A stretch of 64,000 bases of DNA from Taenia hydatigena (taxonomy: Eukaryota > Platyhelminthes > Cestoda > Cyclophyllidea > Taeniidae). The position numbers and the translations under genes are program-made. Positions 14,402-25,936 of the stretch are shown here, piece by piece (position 1 is the stretch's first letter; each line of letters opens with the position of its first letter). The stretch is from contig JADWOT020000075.1 in NCBI GenBank assembly GCA_036345935.2, positions 58,001 to 122,000 on the forward strand, written 5' to 3'. The notes beneath the pieces are model-generated. The model made no database searches. It was not told the origin of the DNA and saw only the letters and a list, made by a program, of their open reading frames with translations.

Positions 14402-15091
14402 CTGCAATGGAAAGAGGTTTGTTCATCAGGCAAAGATTGTCTCAGTTAAAAATGCTCACTTACGCAAAAGTTTAGGCAAGTATCATCCCTCTGGAGACGA
14501 ACAGGATCCCAGAGTTTGCGAAAGTCATATCAGAGCCCCCACTTCCTATCTTCCGTGCCTCTTCCGTGCCTCCTGCTTTCTTTGTCTCCTACACTTTTTT
14601 CTTCCTCTGGTTAAAAACATTTTATTTAGACCACCACGTGACGCAATGAATATTTAGGTTAAATTCAGTAGAAACCAGCATTAACAAATGCCACGAGGCA
14701 TGCAGCTTCGATTATGCTACTGAAATATTATGCAGAGGTTTTGACAGAAACACTACAAGCACCAGCTTACCGACAGATGGCGTTTTAATTGTTTTGACGT
14801 AGTACACAATCCTGTAATTTTCTCTAAGCGCTTCGAAGAGTAAACTGTACGATTTGTCATGATCCGGTATCTTGAAAGTAACTGCTTTAAGTGAGAAATC
14901 TCCATTTTTATGGTGAGAGGTGCCGGAGGGATAAACTGGTTTTGCAAACAGTTTGAATCGGTCTGCATGGAGTTCAGCCAGACCTTGGATGTCCCAACTA
15001 AACCGATATGTCTGAGGGCCTACATGGCTCCAATTAAAGTGCTGTGAAAGCAGGGCCAATTCCGTCTTGTTGGCATCAATCATCGTTATTG
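14364..15091 (-). CDS. EG95/TSOL-family oncosphere antigen-like gene (FN3 exon intact, first exon not found)
   Basis: The main exon is 14771-15091 (321 bases, 107 residues). It is preceded by the acceptor CTGCCTTTCAG and followed by the donor GTAAGC. Both junctions are phase 1, as expected for the FN3 exon of the EG95/TSOL antigen genes. The peptide has the family landmarks HFNWSHVG near its start, FSWDIQGLAELHAD, then LLFEALRENYRIVYYVKTI and a final KTPSVG. Family members are small secreted or membrane-anchored proteins of the oncosphere and early larva, with one signal-peptide exon, one FN3 exon and a short tail exon. A strong acceptor (CTCTTTCCATTGCAG) before 14401 joins in phase to a 12-residue tail ending at a TAA at 14364. 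In the other frame the same exon stays open to 14210 and ends in a hydrophobic anchor-like tail. The signal exon was not found; a decayed candidate lies near 15.87-15.92 kb. The gene may be partial or a pseudogene, although this exon has no lesion. Confidence 0.72.
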
Positions 15092-15870
15092 CTGAAAGGC
15101 AGATGAATATGCATTGATCATTTAATTTGCTCCAGTTTTTTTCCAAATCAGGCGCAAAGATGCAGAAATCCATCTACCCTTAAAGGTGTCCATTCAGTAT
15201 TCAAGAACCTGTTGTCACAATTAGGACTTCCTCACTACGTCTAGTCGAGTTCATTTTATACTTTACAAATAAATGATGTGCTGCCTTATGAGAGGAGGCT
15301 AAATTGTGACCTGTGCATGACAAGCCCACTTTGCCCAAAAAGTGACCAATTATTCAGTATTCCATCTAACTGAAATGTAGATTCTAACAATATTCCTCTG
15401 TATTTGAGGGGAATACTAACAGGTTGCCAATGCCTTTCATTGATATTTTTCTCATGGTTACCATTGTCATGTTCAAAATGTTTACCCGATGGCATCTATA
15501 CGCAAATGGATAATTGTTCATTTGTTTTGAAATAAGAAATATTTAATGTCACCTGCGTTGACGACTCACTGCATATCTAGGTGGTGAAATGCAAGGTGTT
15601 GTGGTATGACATGACATTTTGCATTCTATTTAACGATAACCTTACAATACTTGTCATGCACTAACTAAAACTAACTATTTACCGAATTAATAGAATCCGC
15701 TACTTATTACCAAAATTTTAATCATTAATGCTCAGTAAATTGCTTCATAGGAATCGCTTTAATACCTACACCTGTATAAATGTTGGTCATTTTGGGTCAT
15801 TTAATAGCTATGGAGTTATAGTTAGAAGCCTTCGTGGCAAGGCGAGAAAAGGATTTAATTAACAAATGGC

Positions 15871-15921
15871 TACTCACCACCATCGGAATGGTCAGAATGA
15901 GAATAGCTTTCAACTGGTAGC
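15871..15921 (-). pseudogene. Possible decayed signal-peptide exon of the EG95-like gene
   Basis: About 780 bases upstream of the FN3 exon, the minus strand reads SYQLKAILILTIPMV before a GTGAGT donor. This resembles the signal exons at 44.5 and 45.8 kb (MSFQL followed by a hydrophobic run), and the distance suits a family first intron. The position expected to be ATG is CTA, and the donor falls in phase 0 where the FN3 exon needs phase 1. If homologous, the exon is dead. The match is short and could be chance. Confidence 0.22.
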
Positions 15922-16556
15922 TTAGATCAGTGTACACAAGTGAAGCAATAACAAACTAGACTAAGTGCACTGTGCGCTAAGACTTCCTCACTTTAGTCTT
16001 AAAGTGATCATAATAAGACCCCGACTGTTAAATTGCTACGGTGCCAACATGCATATCACTTTTGGAGCAATAACATGTTGTGCAATGCAGCTGGACTGAG
16101 AGTAAGTATCAAAGAAAGACCAGGATGCACCATATTTTGCTCATTTAAGCTGTAATTGCTAAAGATTAGGTATTAAGTGTTAGGCTACTCGCGTTTCAGT
16201 AAAGTACAGATCAATTGTATGACATTTAAGGCTTAGGAATGAACACAGTGCAATGCCAATGGTTTTGACGCAAAAACTGGGGTAGCGTAAGCACATATCT
16301 GCAATCTATTTTCTTAATATTTTATCCACGGTCATTCAATTTTACATTTGACTCCTTTTTCTGTGGATGGTAGCTGTGATGTTTCTTGTGCTGTGCATTA
16401 AAATCTGAACCTGGTCGATAGTTAAGTGTCCTATTTTGCCAAAATTAAAATAATGCAAGCATATAGGTTTGCGTCATTTTCGGTTTATTCAAATACAGAG
16501 CCGACCAAAATTATATTCTAGCAGCTTATTCCATTTAGTAACTGTTTGCGGCAGTT

Positions 16557-16671
16557 CTCCTATCAAGTTGTAAGAAGTAGGGCTTGGCCGATTATGAGAG
16601 CGCCCAGGATGGCACCGATAGTTGACAAGGGACGACTGCGCACTTTCAAACAACCGGCCACTTCAGTGACC
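16557..16671 (-). pseudogene. Orphan hydrophobic C-terminal exon, GPI-signal-like
   Basis: The minus strand is open from about 16671 and ends with LSTIGAILGALIIGQALLLTT followed by TGA and TAG. Small residues then a long hydrophobic stretch ending at the stop is the pattern of a GPI-anchor signal, and EG95-family tail exons often end this way. Acceptor-like AG dinucleotides precede it in phase 1. It lies upstream of the 14.8-15.1 kb FN3 exon on the same strand, so it cannot be that gene's tail. A relic of another tandem copy would fit. No FN3 exon was found in the next 2 kb. Confidence 0.3.
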
Positions 16672-16781
16672 AGAATTGATTGAATTTGAAAGTCATACTC
16701 ATGACATGTTCTGTAAATGCTGCTAACAAGGGTACAGAGCAAAACTCTTTTCTCTCTTATTCATTCCGAAATCGGCCGGAA

Positions 16782-16852
16782 ATGAAACTCACCATTCTGC
16801 TTATTTCTGTACTTGCTTGTAGCATTTCTTGTTCAAATTTCTGGCAATTTTG
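16782..16852 (+). CDS. Candidate first exon encoding a signal peptide, unknown gene
   Basis: An ATG in good context (A at -3) opens MKLTILLISVLACSISCSNF, a textbook short signal peptide, and the frame reaches a GTATGT donor after 71 bases (phase 2). No downstream exon was recognised. It overlaps the region of possible EG95-like relics but lies on the opposite strand. It may be a first exon of another secreted product or a chance hydrophobic run. Confidence 0.22.
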
Positions 16853-17499
16853 GTATGTTCGATACATGGAGGATCCGTTTTAACAAAGAAAGTTGTAAGT
16901 GCAAATATATGCAATTTTGATCATGACTTGTTCAATACTAAGACTTAGCAGTAGTAGGCTCCCTTCTGCATTTTTTTGACGTAGCGTAATGATCCCATTT
17001 CCTCAACGAACTCGGGACTAGTGAACGGATAGAGCTCCGCTTACTTTTATCCACATTGATGTAAAATTTCTTAGACTTGGAAATCAGCAGCTCGTTACCT
17101 TCTGTAAGGGATCGCAGCAGTCCCCATTTTAAAATCGCGCACTGTAGGTGTGGTCGAGGGGAAGGGTGTCTATCGTGGCAAGGAAAGTTGGGGCATTACA
17201 GGTCTAGGGATGAGCTCTATTCCATCTGTTTTGATCTCAAGTTGCTTAGGTCTGAGATAATGCAGATTACTTCCTTTTGTAAATTCTTGCAGCAGGTCTC
17301 GCTATGAAATTAGGCAATGTCAGTGCAATTGAAATGCAAATTGTCTATATTAGCAAGGAGAGCCTAGAAAGTACGGCAATAAAGGAAAATGAAGAAAAAA
17401 TAAGGAAGGGTTTTTGCACTCGGGACAAAGATAAAGTAGTTCAAATTTAAACAGTGAAGATGCGGATGTGTGAGAATATGAGATAAAGGAAGGGAAAAA

Positions 17500-17770
17500 A
17501 TCAAGTTTTTTTCATTAAGCCGATTGCTTTATAAATCACTGTCACGTGGCTAGATGAGTGGACAAGTGAATCAGTGTTGGAAAGGATGGAAGAAAGTAGG
17601 AAAGAAGTGAAGAACACTGCACTGCAGCCCCATATCCACGACTTCTCACCTCTTCGCCTCATTTTCTATCACCCCTATTTTCTTTTGGCTAAGCTTTTCT
17701 GTTGCTTTACTCCTATCGAAGAAGTGCATGGACCAATATTGTCATCCGTAATAAAAAAATAGCATTTGTC
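17500..17770 (+). repeat. Dispersed repeat family, copy 1
   Basis: This segment begins near TTTTTCATTAAGCCGATTGC, passes through GTGGCTAGATGAGTGG and a purine-rich stretch, then CTGCACTGCAGCCCCATAT and a C/T-rich stretch containing ACTTCTCACCTCTTC. The same order of blocks recurs at 35.27 kb (plus) and 55.2-55.4 kb (minus), and in weaker form at 34.1 kb. The parts I can see have no coding capacity and no clear terminal inverted repeats. A SINE- or MITE-like non-autonomous element is one possibility. Confidence 0.55.
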
Positions 17771-18684
17771 TAAGCATAGAATTAGGGTACGCATCATAAA
17801 ATTAACACAATTGACGTCACACAAAGTTGATGGAGTAGGACTGGGAAAAAAGCTGGCATCACTTCCGTTGTAACGCTGCTGCTCGAGACATTACCCGAGC
17901 GACAATTAAGATGTCGAGGTGCACAGGGAAAAAGATCGTCAAGAGCGAAGCAGCCAAGTTTGCTTAGCCATCCAAGGAAAATTGTCAGGTTGTATTTAAT
18001 AGCTGAAGCCTAATATGGAAAGGAGTAGCATAAGCTCTGACTTTCTGTCCTCATTACTTGACTTTTAAGCTACTAATTTATTGCAAACGCTTTGTTTAGA
18101 TGTTAAAGGTAAAAACTAACCTAAGGATATCAACAAAGCAGATATGCACTTGTAAGCAGAAAAAAGCAAAAAGTATAGAATCGAAGCCTTAAAATTGAAG
18201 AAAAAAAAAATATCAGTTGCAATTATTTAAGCAACTCCTTAATAAATTAAAGGTAAAAGAATCCTTTTGTGTGAAGTTACCATTTCGATCACTTCTGATA
18301 AGGTGCCGCAAATTTAACAGCAACGAAGAGTAAATTTGAAATTCCCTCTACACACTGACCACTCACCACCGCAGTATTTGGCAACACCGATTCACCTTAG
18401 GGCCATAACCACAATACGAAACCTGATGGCTCATCAGGACTAACTCTTACCCTCCTTGGCGAACATCATACCATTCAAGAGGTATGAAATCCGCCTAATC
18501 ATTGCACGGGAGACGTGTCAGCACTTGGTGGCCGAGAGGCGACTAAAGCTACTCAGGCCATACATTGACGCATGCTGTGAGGACACTACGTTGACTTTAT
18601 CAAACGTAGTCATAATCAGTGGTTCTGTTACAAGAATGATGCTGCCAGCCTACATCACAAAGAGAATGGACGTGACATTTCATT

Positions 18685-18708
18685 CATTTGCCTTTTAAAA
18701 GGCAAATG
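18685..18708. repeat. 24-bp perfect palindrome
   Basis: The left arm CATTTGCCTTTT is followed immediately by its exact reverse complement AAAAGGCAAATG, with no spacer. The symmetry stops at the next base on each side. Such a palindrome may be a chance hairpin, a dimeric protein site or a remnant of an element end; nothing around it decides. Confidence 0.85.
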
Positions 18709-21700
18709 GACGTCGAAAGTGAAACAGTGCCACATCTTGCGATAAATGGCTTACATCCCATTTTGTTAACGAACAAGTCGTGCTCACCTACTTCCATGCT
18801 GCGAGAGCTAGAACGCTTTGACCAACGCATTTCTCATTGCCATGAGGGTCGCGAAGGTCCATGTGGTGGAACATGAACTTGCACATGATGGGGCGTTTTC
18901 CGGTTGTGGCCAAAAATGAAGGCGAGACCGCTATAAAGGCGAAGAACCAACTTCGCAAATGTAGAAAGCGAAGTAAAAAATACAAAAAAATACACTACAA
19001 AACTAAAAATACGATCTGATATCGCATGCCAGTAGCTGATGAGAGACGACCAGCAATGAACGCATGCTTACGCTTGTAAAGCCATTGTTCTAAATTAAAT
19101 CAGCGAATAGCTCAATCGTTTGCGCAGTCATGGAAAAATCTTCATTTCGCTTCCTCATTTATGTCAGTGGTATCTCTACTACGACCTTTTTAAGGTCATC
19201 GCCTGTGTAGGGTCAACCGACTCACTGGCCTACCACCCAATGTAGTGGTGCAATTCTGCAGGGTTAAATTGCTGGTATAACTGTCGAATAAGGCCGATCA
19301 AGTCCAGCTGGTCGAAGTCGAATTGCCTTCAGATGTGGCCTTAGGTAAAATCTACCCCTTGGCTTGGAGTTAGTAAATAAATCAAGGCTCTGCAGTATGC
19401 ATTCGAAATGCTTGCGATTTTCGCTGGCCAGTTTGTGCTCATCCGCGTTTATGCGATTAATTGTCATGTTTGGGAACAATCTGATCTCATAGTCTACGAG
19501 CTGTTAGTTAGAAACATCGATAGCTTACGAGCCTGGTGAGGTGGCAGTTTACAAACTCTGCCACTCTCTACCCTCTTTAGCTTATCCACGGCTGGAGCTG
19601 AGCGTTTAGTGCATCTTCAAGCCGTCCAGCACCATCTGTGTTAATTGCTAACACTCAATCAAAGGATTAAGGAGACATCTATAATTGGACAACTTCATCA
19701 ACGCCTGCCAAAGAAATCGATGAGGACAAGTTGGACTTGAATGGGCAATTGACTCTCTGAAGCGATGTCTGTGGGCTAAAAGACGCAATCCGTCAACAAG
19801 CCAAATTTATGCAGTATAACCTAGGAATCTGCACGCATCTCGTTTTGTCACTTCCAAAAATTTGGTTTTATCTCCCACAAACACTAAAGTGCAGGTTCTG
19901 TTTGACAAAACGTATCCAAAGTTACTCTTTTAAGGTCATTAAGATGAACATATTGAACTGAGGATTTTCAAGGCACTGCTTCTGTGCAGGGTGATTTACG
20001 TGAATTTTGGCATTATTGCTATCATTGCTACCATGTACGTCCCTTGGGTACATACACTGATACCACATTCAAGTCAAATTACCCAGTAGCTGGGTACTAG
20101 CACCTCTTCTCTAGCAGACTTTTCCCGACTTTGAGAAAATTAATAATTCTTACATTTACATGCAATCATAACTCAAAAACACCTAATTAGCAGTGTCTTC
20201 TTCCACTTCTTTCTTTGAGGCTGCAAAATTTAATAAAGCATGGCTGTTTGACCGGTTCTTCATTAGCCCATTCTACTTATATTAGCGAGATCAATATTTT
20301 CCATTTTCCTGTAGAAATGACTTATTTTATAAATCTCCCTATTTGTGAAGTAGTGTTCACAATTGTGCCCTATCCAGGCAGAGTGTGGGATTAGTAAGTT
20401 TCGGAAGCAACTGCTCTGCCAATGCAGCCATTCAATTACTTCCGGCCAGAGCCTTCGACGCCTATATAATGCGCATGATTCAGAAAACAATTAAAGTGGC
20501 AGTGTCAACGATAAAATTCGTCTGCTCTGTGCTAAATGAGTTTAGTGTGATGGAAGACAGCGAGTTGACTTCTGAGCGTCTTATGGAATAGGACGATTTT
20601 TAATCCTGCTGTGCGGTAGCTTCTTCGCCCTATTTATAGTTTAATAAAATTTCCTAGTGTCCCATAGTGACTTTGCATCACAGACAGTACAGGATAACTG
20701 ATTGAACATTTTGTCTGAACAAGTTAAAAGGTCATGAGTAGGTGACAATGTCAGATTCTTTCCAAAAATTTGTAAGTGAATGATATTAACTAGAAGGTGG
20801 AGTTTGCATTCCAGACTTACCGACTTTGTATGCAAGAAATCATTCACGATAAATTTTAGTTTTGAGGAGTACAGCAACACCCCATAGCGAAGTTAACGTC
20901 GTCACCTTGAGCGTCCTAGATTACACCTCATCAGGGTAAGATAACAGCATCTCCTTGCCGTTTCCTCTCATACATTACACCTTCCTTCTTAGCCGATTAT
21001 GAAGGAGATGCAAATGTGTTGTGTGATTTTAAAACCGACCGCAGAGTAGAAGATTAAAACAGGCCTGCACGTTTATGCTTTCCTATCACAAAACTCTTCT
21101 TCTTCCGTTAGTTGCGCCACTCTCACCTCCAGTGAAAAGCACGAACTAAGGCTTCATGTGTAAGTACATCATTCGAGTAATTGCATCAAGCCTAAACTTG
21201 CAAAGTCTTGGATTACTATACACTTAAAGAGAGATTGAATCTGTAATCATACAACAAAAATGTTGTGCAGCACACTGCATTTTACTGCGGGAAAATTCAA
21301 GACGACTTTGTTTCAGTGGTATGCATGATAGACAAATCGGAAAGAGAGATGTCATTTAAGCCTACTGCGAGTTGCCTTCGTTGCATATTACCTAGTCGAT
21401 CTGCACCTCTAGAAGTGCTGACTCTATCAAAGTGATACTCATTAGTCGTTGTCTAGAAATATTAGTATATGATTTGACATATTAGGGATGTGCATTCGTT
21501 GCATGATGGCTGCGTTGTCAAATAGGCAACAATTAAGCGAATTGATTTATAAGACCCAGGCGTTTGAGGCAAGAACATTAGCGCAAGCTTGGAGAAAGGG
21601 TTAATGATACGATGCAAAACATGCAATATTTTTAGAAGATTGACTAACTTACTTCCTAGCAAGTTATAAGTTTCCCTCGCTCGACTCTTTCGTAATCTTC

Positions 21701-22622
21701 ACCATTATAATGTCTTAAAGTTCCTTCTTTTCAGCTTCCGGACAGCTGATGAATAAAAGGGTGGAAATGCAACGGCGTTGTTTGACTCTAATCAATGTAA
21801 AGGGGACAGCTGCAAGAAGTTAGCCTGAGAAAAAGACTTTTAGTGAAATTTGACGAATGAGGTGACAATAACTGCCTAAAGTTATCGAATCTTACTCTCA
21901 TACTTTCTCACTCACCAGCCGTTCGTCTCCAAAAGTGGAAATTAATTCGTCACTGAGGAGGAAAGAGTCGAAATCACTGCTGGAAACCATTGTTGTCAGC
22001 TGGGGCAGTTAAGAATCACACTCAGAAGTCGCCGTGTTGCAATGACAGCATGTTGGGGAAGGCATTAGTAGATACAGGCGAGATGTTGGAATGAGTTGGT
22101 GCAAATAAATAAAGATTTCGAGAATAATATGCCTTTGTGCTACCGTGTGTGATTCACTCGAATCGGTTTTGCATAAAGGGCAATGCAGCACTGTCAACGC
22201 TGTCACTTAAAGATCGCGATGTCGTCTCAAGGATGTGTAGCAGGTGAGTGGATCGGTGAATAAGCAGCGGGAACAGCAAGCGAACCCAAGTCCTCATCAT
22301 CGCTGCCAACTTCCACATTTTACCTAAGTGCGGTTGGCTTAGACATGAAAGTCAATGTATCTGTATGTGGTGCTGAATTCCAGCGTGATTACCATCCAGT
22401 GCAACTTATGTTTCACATCGAGTGAAAAAGGCACAAAATAAAGGCTACAAAATGTTATTTAAAATCAACAATCATACCAAAGAGAAAATGACTTTGAGAA
22501 CAATGGATTTAGTGTGCGGGATACCACATGACATTTATAGTGAGGAATGTACTACAGGAACAAACACTTTTACTTAAGCCCAGTGGGCGTTCTTAAACTT
22601 CCTAATATTTATTTTTACTTAC

Positions 22623-22730
22623 CGGTTGCATTTCAATCCGTTCCTTTTGGTCAAGAGGTGTTTAATGCAGATTTCTTGATAAGCCACAAAAGTGTTGGTC
22701 TCATTAACAAAATCGTTTTCTTTTGTTTGG
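22623..22730 (-). CDS. Candidate internal exon, unknown protein
   Basis: This 108-base segment has a good acceptor (TTGTTTTAGTGCAG) and a strong donor (CCG followed by GTAAGT) and is open throughout in one frame, with phase 2 at both ends. The peptide includes FVAYQEICIKHLLTKRNG. No family is recognised. A short signal-like exon lies upstream on the same strand (22947-22989, beginning MYFIRLLLLW before GTAAGT), but its phase does not join directly. Chance is possible at this length. Confidence 0.25.
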
Positions 22731-24101
22731 CTGCACTAAAACAATATATTTCAAGGTAACAACATTTTGATGCTGGTTCATTTGTACTTGAAATTGGATT
22801 CTTCTGAGCTGCGTCAATGGATGAGGTTTATTGCGCGAAATGGGCCGATAGCTGGTTGGTAAATCCCAGACCGCATCAGCAACTTTGAATCGACGAAAAC
22901 CATTACAGGGTAACAGTGAACGATAGCAATACATCTATTCACTTACAATGGTTTGCGTTCCAAAGCAAAAGAAGTCGTATGAAATACATTTCTACTTGGC
23001 TTTGTGTCCAATTCTATCGGCATTGTGACTAAAGCATTATATGTAAGGAATACATCGCCTTGGCAACAAAATGCGGTAAGTACTTAAGCGCCACCCAGAA
23101 TGAGCTGAGGCAGGGTATGCGTTTCTATAGTTCATTGCAGTACTAAGCGGCCACAGCGTTCTTAACTCAATACGATTTGTTAAAACTAAATTGCTGCAGT
23201 TTGTTCATGCCTTTGGCATCAAGGAAAGCGTTTCACCTAAAGATGGAATATAGGGAATCTTCACCCCGAATAACTCATTGCCGGTGACCCGCACCCTTAA
23301 TTTAAATATGTATTTTGCAGACATTATGCCTATAAGGTGTGCTGTCTTCTGCGCATGTATATGTCGCCATGCAGAGATGCTTTGTCGTTTGCATTACACT
23401 TCATTATACCGGATGTTACATCGATTCCGCCTCATAATTCTGCAATACCTCACTTGCAGACTGCCGGTCCAAGTGCAAACTCCTATTTGTACTTTTTGAT
23501 TACGGGAAGGCCTTTTATGTTCACCAATTTTATGTTCACATGGCATTACTAGAACGTGGTCAACTCTTTGCCGTTTGACGCATTTGTCCACCAAGATCTG
23601 AAATTCACTTATTGGAATTCAGCCCCATGGAAAAGAAATCATTACATTGCCGCGCTACTAGTTACTTTACATCGTATTTTATCTTTGAGGCAGTACGCAA
23701 AAGGCAGTCCTACCCATTCTTTGGAAAGGCTGCGGATTTAGAAGGCCATTGACGAATGATTGGAATTCATGCCCTTTCCTTAAATCTCTCAACAAATCAA
23801 AAGGCGCGCGACAGGCCAAATAACAATTGTCTTCGAACGCTTTTAGGAGCACACTTTATACACCTCCTGACCTAAGCGCTAAGGCAGACTAACCCACAGA
23901 TTGATGTGACTTTGCATTTTACCCATTTAGTTATGTGCTTGCTCACACCTTATAATATGGAAGTTGTTTTATGAACATCTGAGTGTAAAATAACAGTCTC
24001 TCTGATTTAAGAAATGCAATGCATGAATAAAAGCACGTCATTTTGTAAAAAAAACACTTTTTTACAACTGAACTGAGTTCAAAAGCTCAGCGCAAGGGAA
24101 A

Positions 24102-25936
24102 TTAAAGACCGCCGCCTCCAACTAATTTGGGCAATCGCTTGTAAGTCATGTCGGTGTGTAGAGTCATGTCGGTTTTCTTCTCAGTAGCCATGAACACCTT
24201 CTGCGTCAAAGTATCATCGTCAATTAGGTTTATTTCTCTGCGCACCTGAAATCGAAAGCAATGTATCGACGCGTGAACTAAAGTGCTAATAAAAGCAATT
24301 CAAGATAGGAGGTGCCTTTCTGCTGGCTTTGTGGTCGTGCCACTTTTCTCTTCTGAAGAGATGATGCGTGCACAGAAAGCCGATTTGATTGATTTGTCGG
24401 TTTGGCACTGAAGTCAGACAGGGTCTCACTCGCCCGATTTGTCTTGAAACAGCTTGATTTAACATTCTTTACTTAGTTAATATTTGCAAGCAGCTTTGGT
24501 CCATGCACAGTTTTGCTTAACAGAGGACTTTATTTCATAGTCTAAAGCTTTAATAACCAAACTGTTTAATGTCTCAGAAACAACTTATTTAGGAAGCGTC
24601 ATGCGATAGTAAATCCAACAGAGATTGGTTACTGACTAAAATCTAATGAATCTTATGCCTGAAGAAATGTCCTTTTGTTTTGTCATTACTTCAAAACGGC
24701 AAGTCACTAAAGGTCTTAAGGACTCCTGATCTATCCAATATTCCAACTTTCTTGGGAGCGACAGTAATTGTATAAGTCATGGAAAGCAAAACTCTACCCG
24801 AATCATCTTTGGTTTCTTTGGAAGTGGGTGGCCTTCTGTGAGCTCTGTTTCTAGAACGATTTTTATCTTCCCGTCCTCGATCCTCGCCGGTCCCTTTAGT
24901 ATGTGTACATGCCCTATAATGTGAAATTCTGTCAGCATCGGACGACTATCTTTATGGCCTTCTTATAAATAGACTCATGAGGTTGCCTGTGTTGTCGCTG
25001 CTCATGAACTCTACTTGATTTGTTTCTTCATTGAAGAAGATGAAGCCCATGTCACGGTGCCTGAATGCTCCTCCAGAGTACGCTCTTGAGCTTTGCATAG
25101 GGAGAAAATAGAAACGAATTATTTGTGCACAGCAAGTCAAAGAATAAAGCACGCATCTTGGTAAAAGCAAGCAATGGTAATAGCAGCAATAACTACTGAG
25201 CAAGCGTAGCATTCAATCAGAATGAGGATTGCGAGTCTTTTGTCGCGCTGATTCTTGGAGTATGACTTCTGATCGCATTCAAGCATAGCACAAAGCGCAA
25301 TTTAAAAATGACCTTAATGGGGCTCAACACACATAAATAATTCGCTAACCTGTACCAAAATGAGGGTTGCCCAATGTGGCCGATGGATATGTTCTCAGAG
25401 CAGGGGTAGGTAGTATGAGTGTAGAGACTCATTAAACCCTCTCCTTCCCATTCGCCAACCAGTTTGGCAAGCGGTCGCAGAGATTGGTGGACAGAGCAGA
25501 CTGCAATCACACAAAGGCTTGTTTAGTTAACCCCGAACAGGTTATTGGTTAGCTACGTAAGCTAGGGGGCTTATTAGCTTGGTGTAATCAAACAATGATA
25601 TCATGAACTGGTATGACTTCCCAACAGTGCAAATAAATGCAGTTAAGAAAGTAAACTGCTAAACGAATGCAGTATTTAGCAGAAAATTGGACATTTTGGT
25701 GGACATTAATCAGTAAATTTTAGAAAATGCAAGTTTTGAATTCATATTTACAATACTGTAAGCATTAGTAGCAATGAAAAGGCTAGTGACTGAGACCAAT
25801 TATCGCAAATAGCTGGCATTGGAAAACGACTGCTGCATCACTCTACCACTCTTGCGATTAAAATATGAAGAATAAATTTTAAATGGCATACGGGTCAAAG
25901 GAACGCATAATTTGACTTACGTTGCGGGTAGCTCAT
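24102..25936 (-). CDS. Nitrobindin-like haem-binding beta-barrel protein (THAP4 C-terminal domain family)
   Basis: The gene has five exons: 25921-25936, 25350-25500, 24987-25090, 24798-24913 and 24102-24245. The phases agree at every junction and give 176 residues, close to the usual length of stand-alone nitrobindins. Nitrobindins are cytosolic ten-stranded beta-barrels that bind ferric haem b and NO and can isomerise peroxynitrite. Visible landmarks are LVGEWEGEG at 19-27 (the family GxWxGxG signature), GHIGQP at 46-51, FRHRDMGF in the third exon, SSDNTG at the third junction, and MATEKKTDMTLHTDMTYKRL at 148-167, where His159 fits the proximal haem ligand. The start is a 16-base exon MSYPQ with donor GTAAGT. 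The third intron (73 bases) starts with GC rather than GT; with that donor the protein aligns without a gap. There is no signal peptide, and no THAP zinc finger is present. No lesion was seen. Confidence 0.9.
24914..24986 (-). other. Probable GC-AG intron of 73 bases
   Basis: The exon ends ACAG and the next bases are GCAACC; the intron ends CACATTATAG. No GT near the junction keeps both frame and family alignment. Splicing here joins SSDNT to GHVHILKG, matching the ungapped nitrobindin pattern around NTG. GC-AG introns are a known minor class; a GT-to-GC change or a base error would look the same. Confidence 0.65.

Larger units (their letters stand above)
16900..24101. other. Mostly non-coding interval with isolated candidate exons
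   Basis: Apart from the repeat at 17.5 kb, the palindrome at 18685 and the candidate exons at 22.6-23.0 kb, I see no supported gene between the EG95-like locus and the nitrobindin-like gene. Frames such as 18456-18698 plus and 19264-19479 minus have no recognisable family and no convincing splice boundaries. Confidence 0.45.

Noticed and set aside
15405..15460. Minus-strand GGCATTGGCAA..TGTTAGT, similar to the donor region of signal exon B
   Set aside because: The preceding sequence has no similarity to the signal exon and is not hydrophobic, so it was judged a coincidence.
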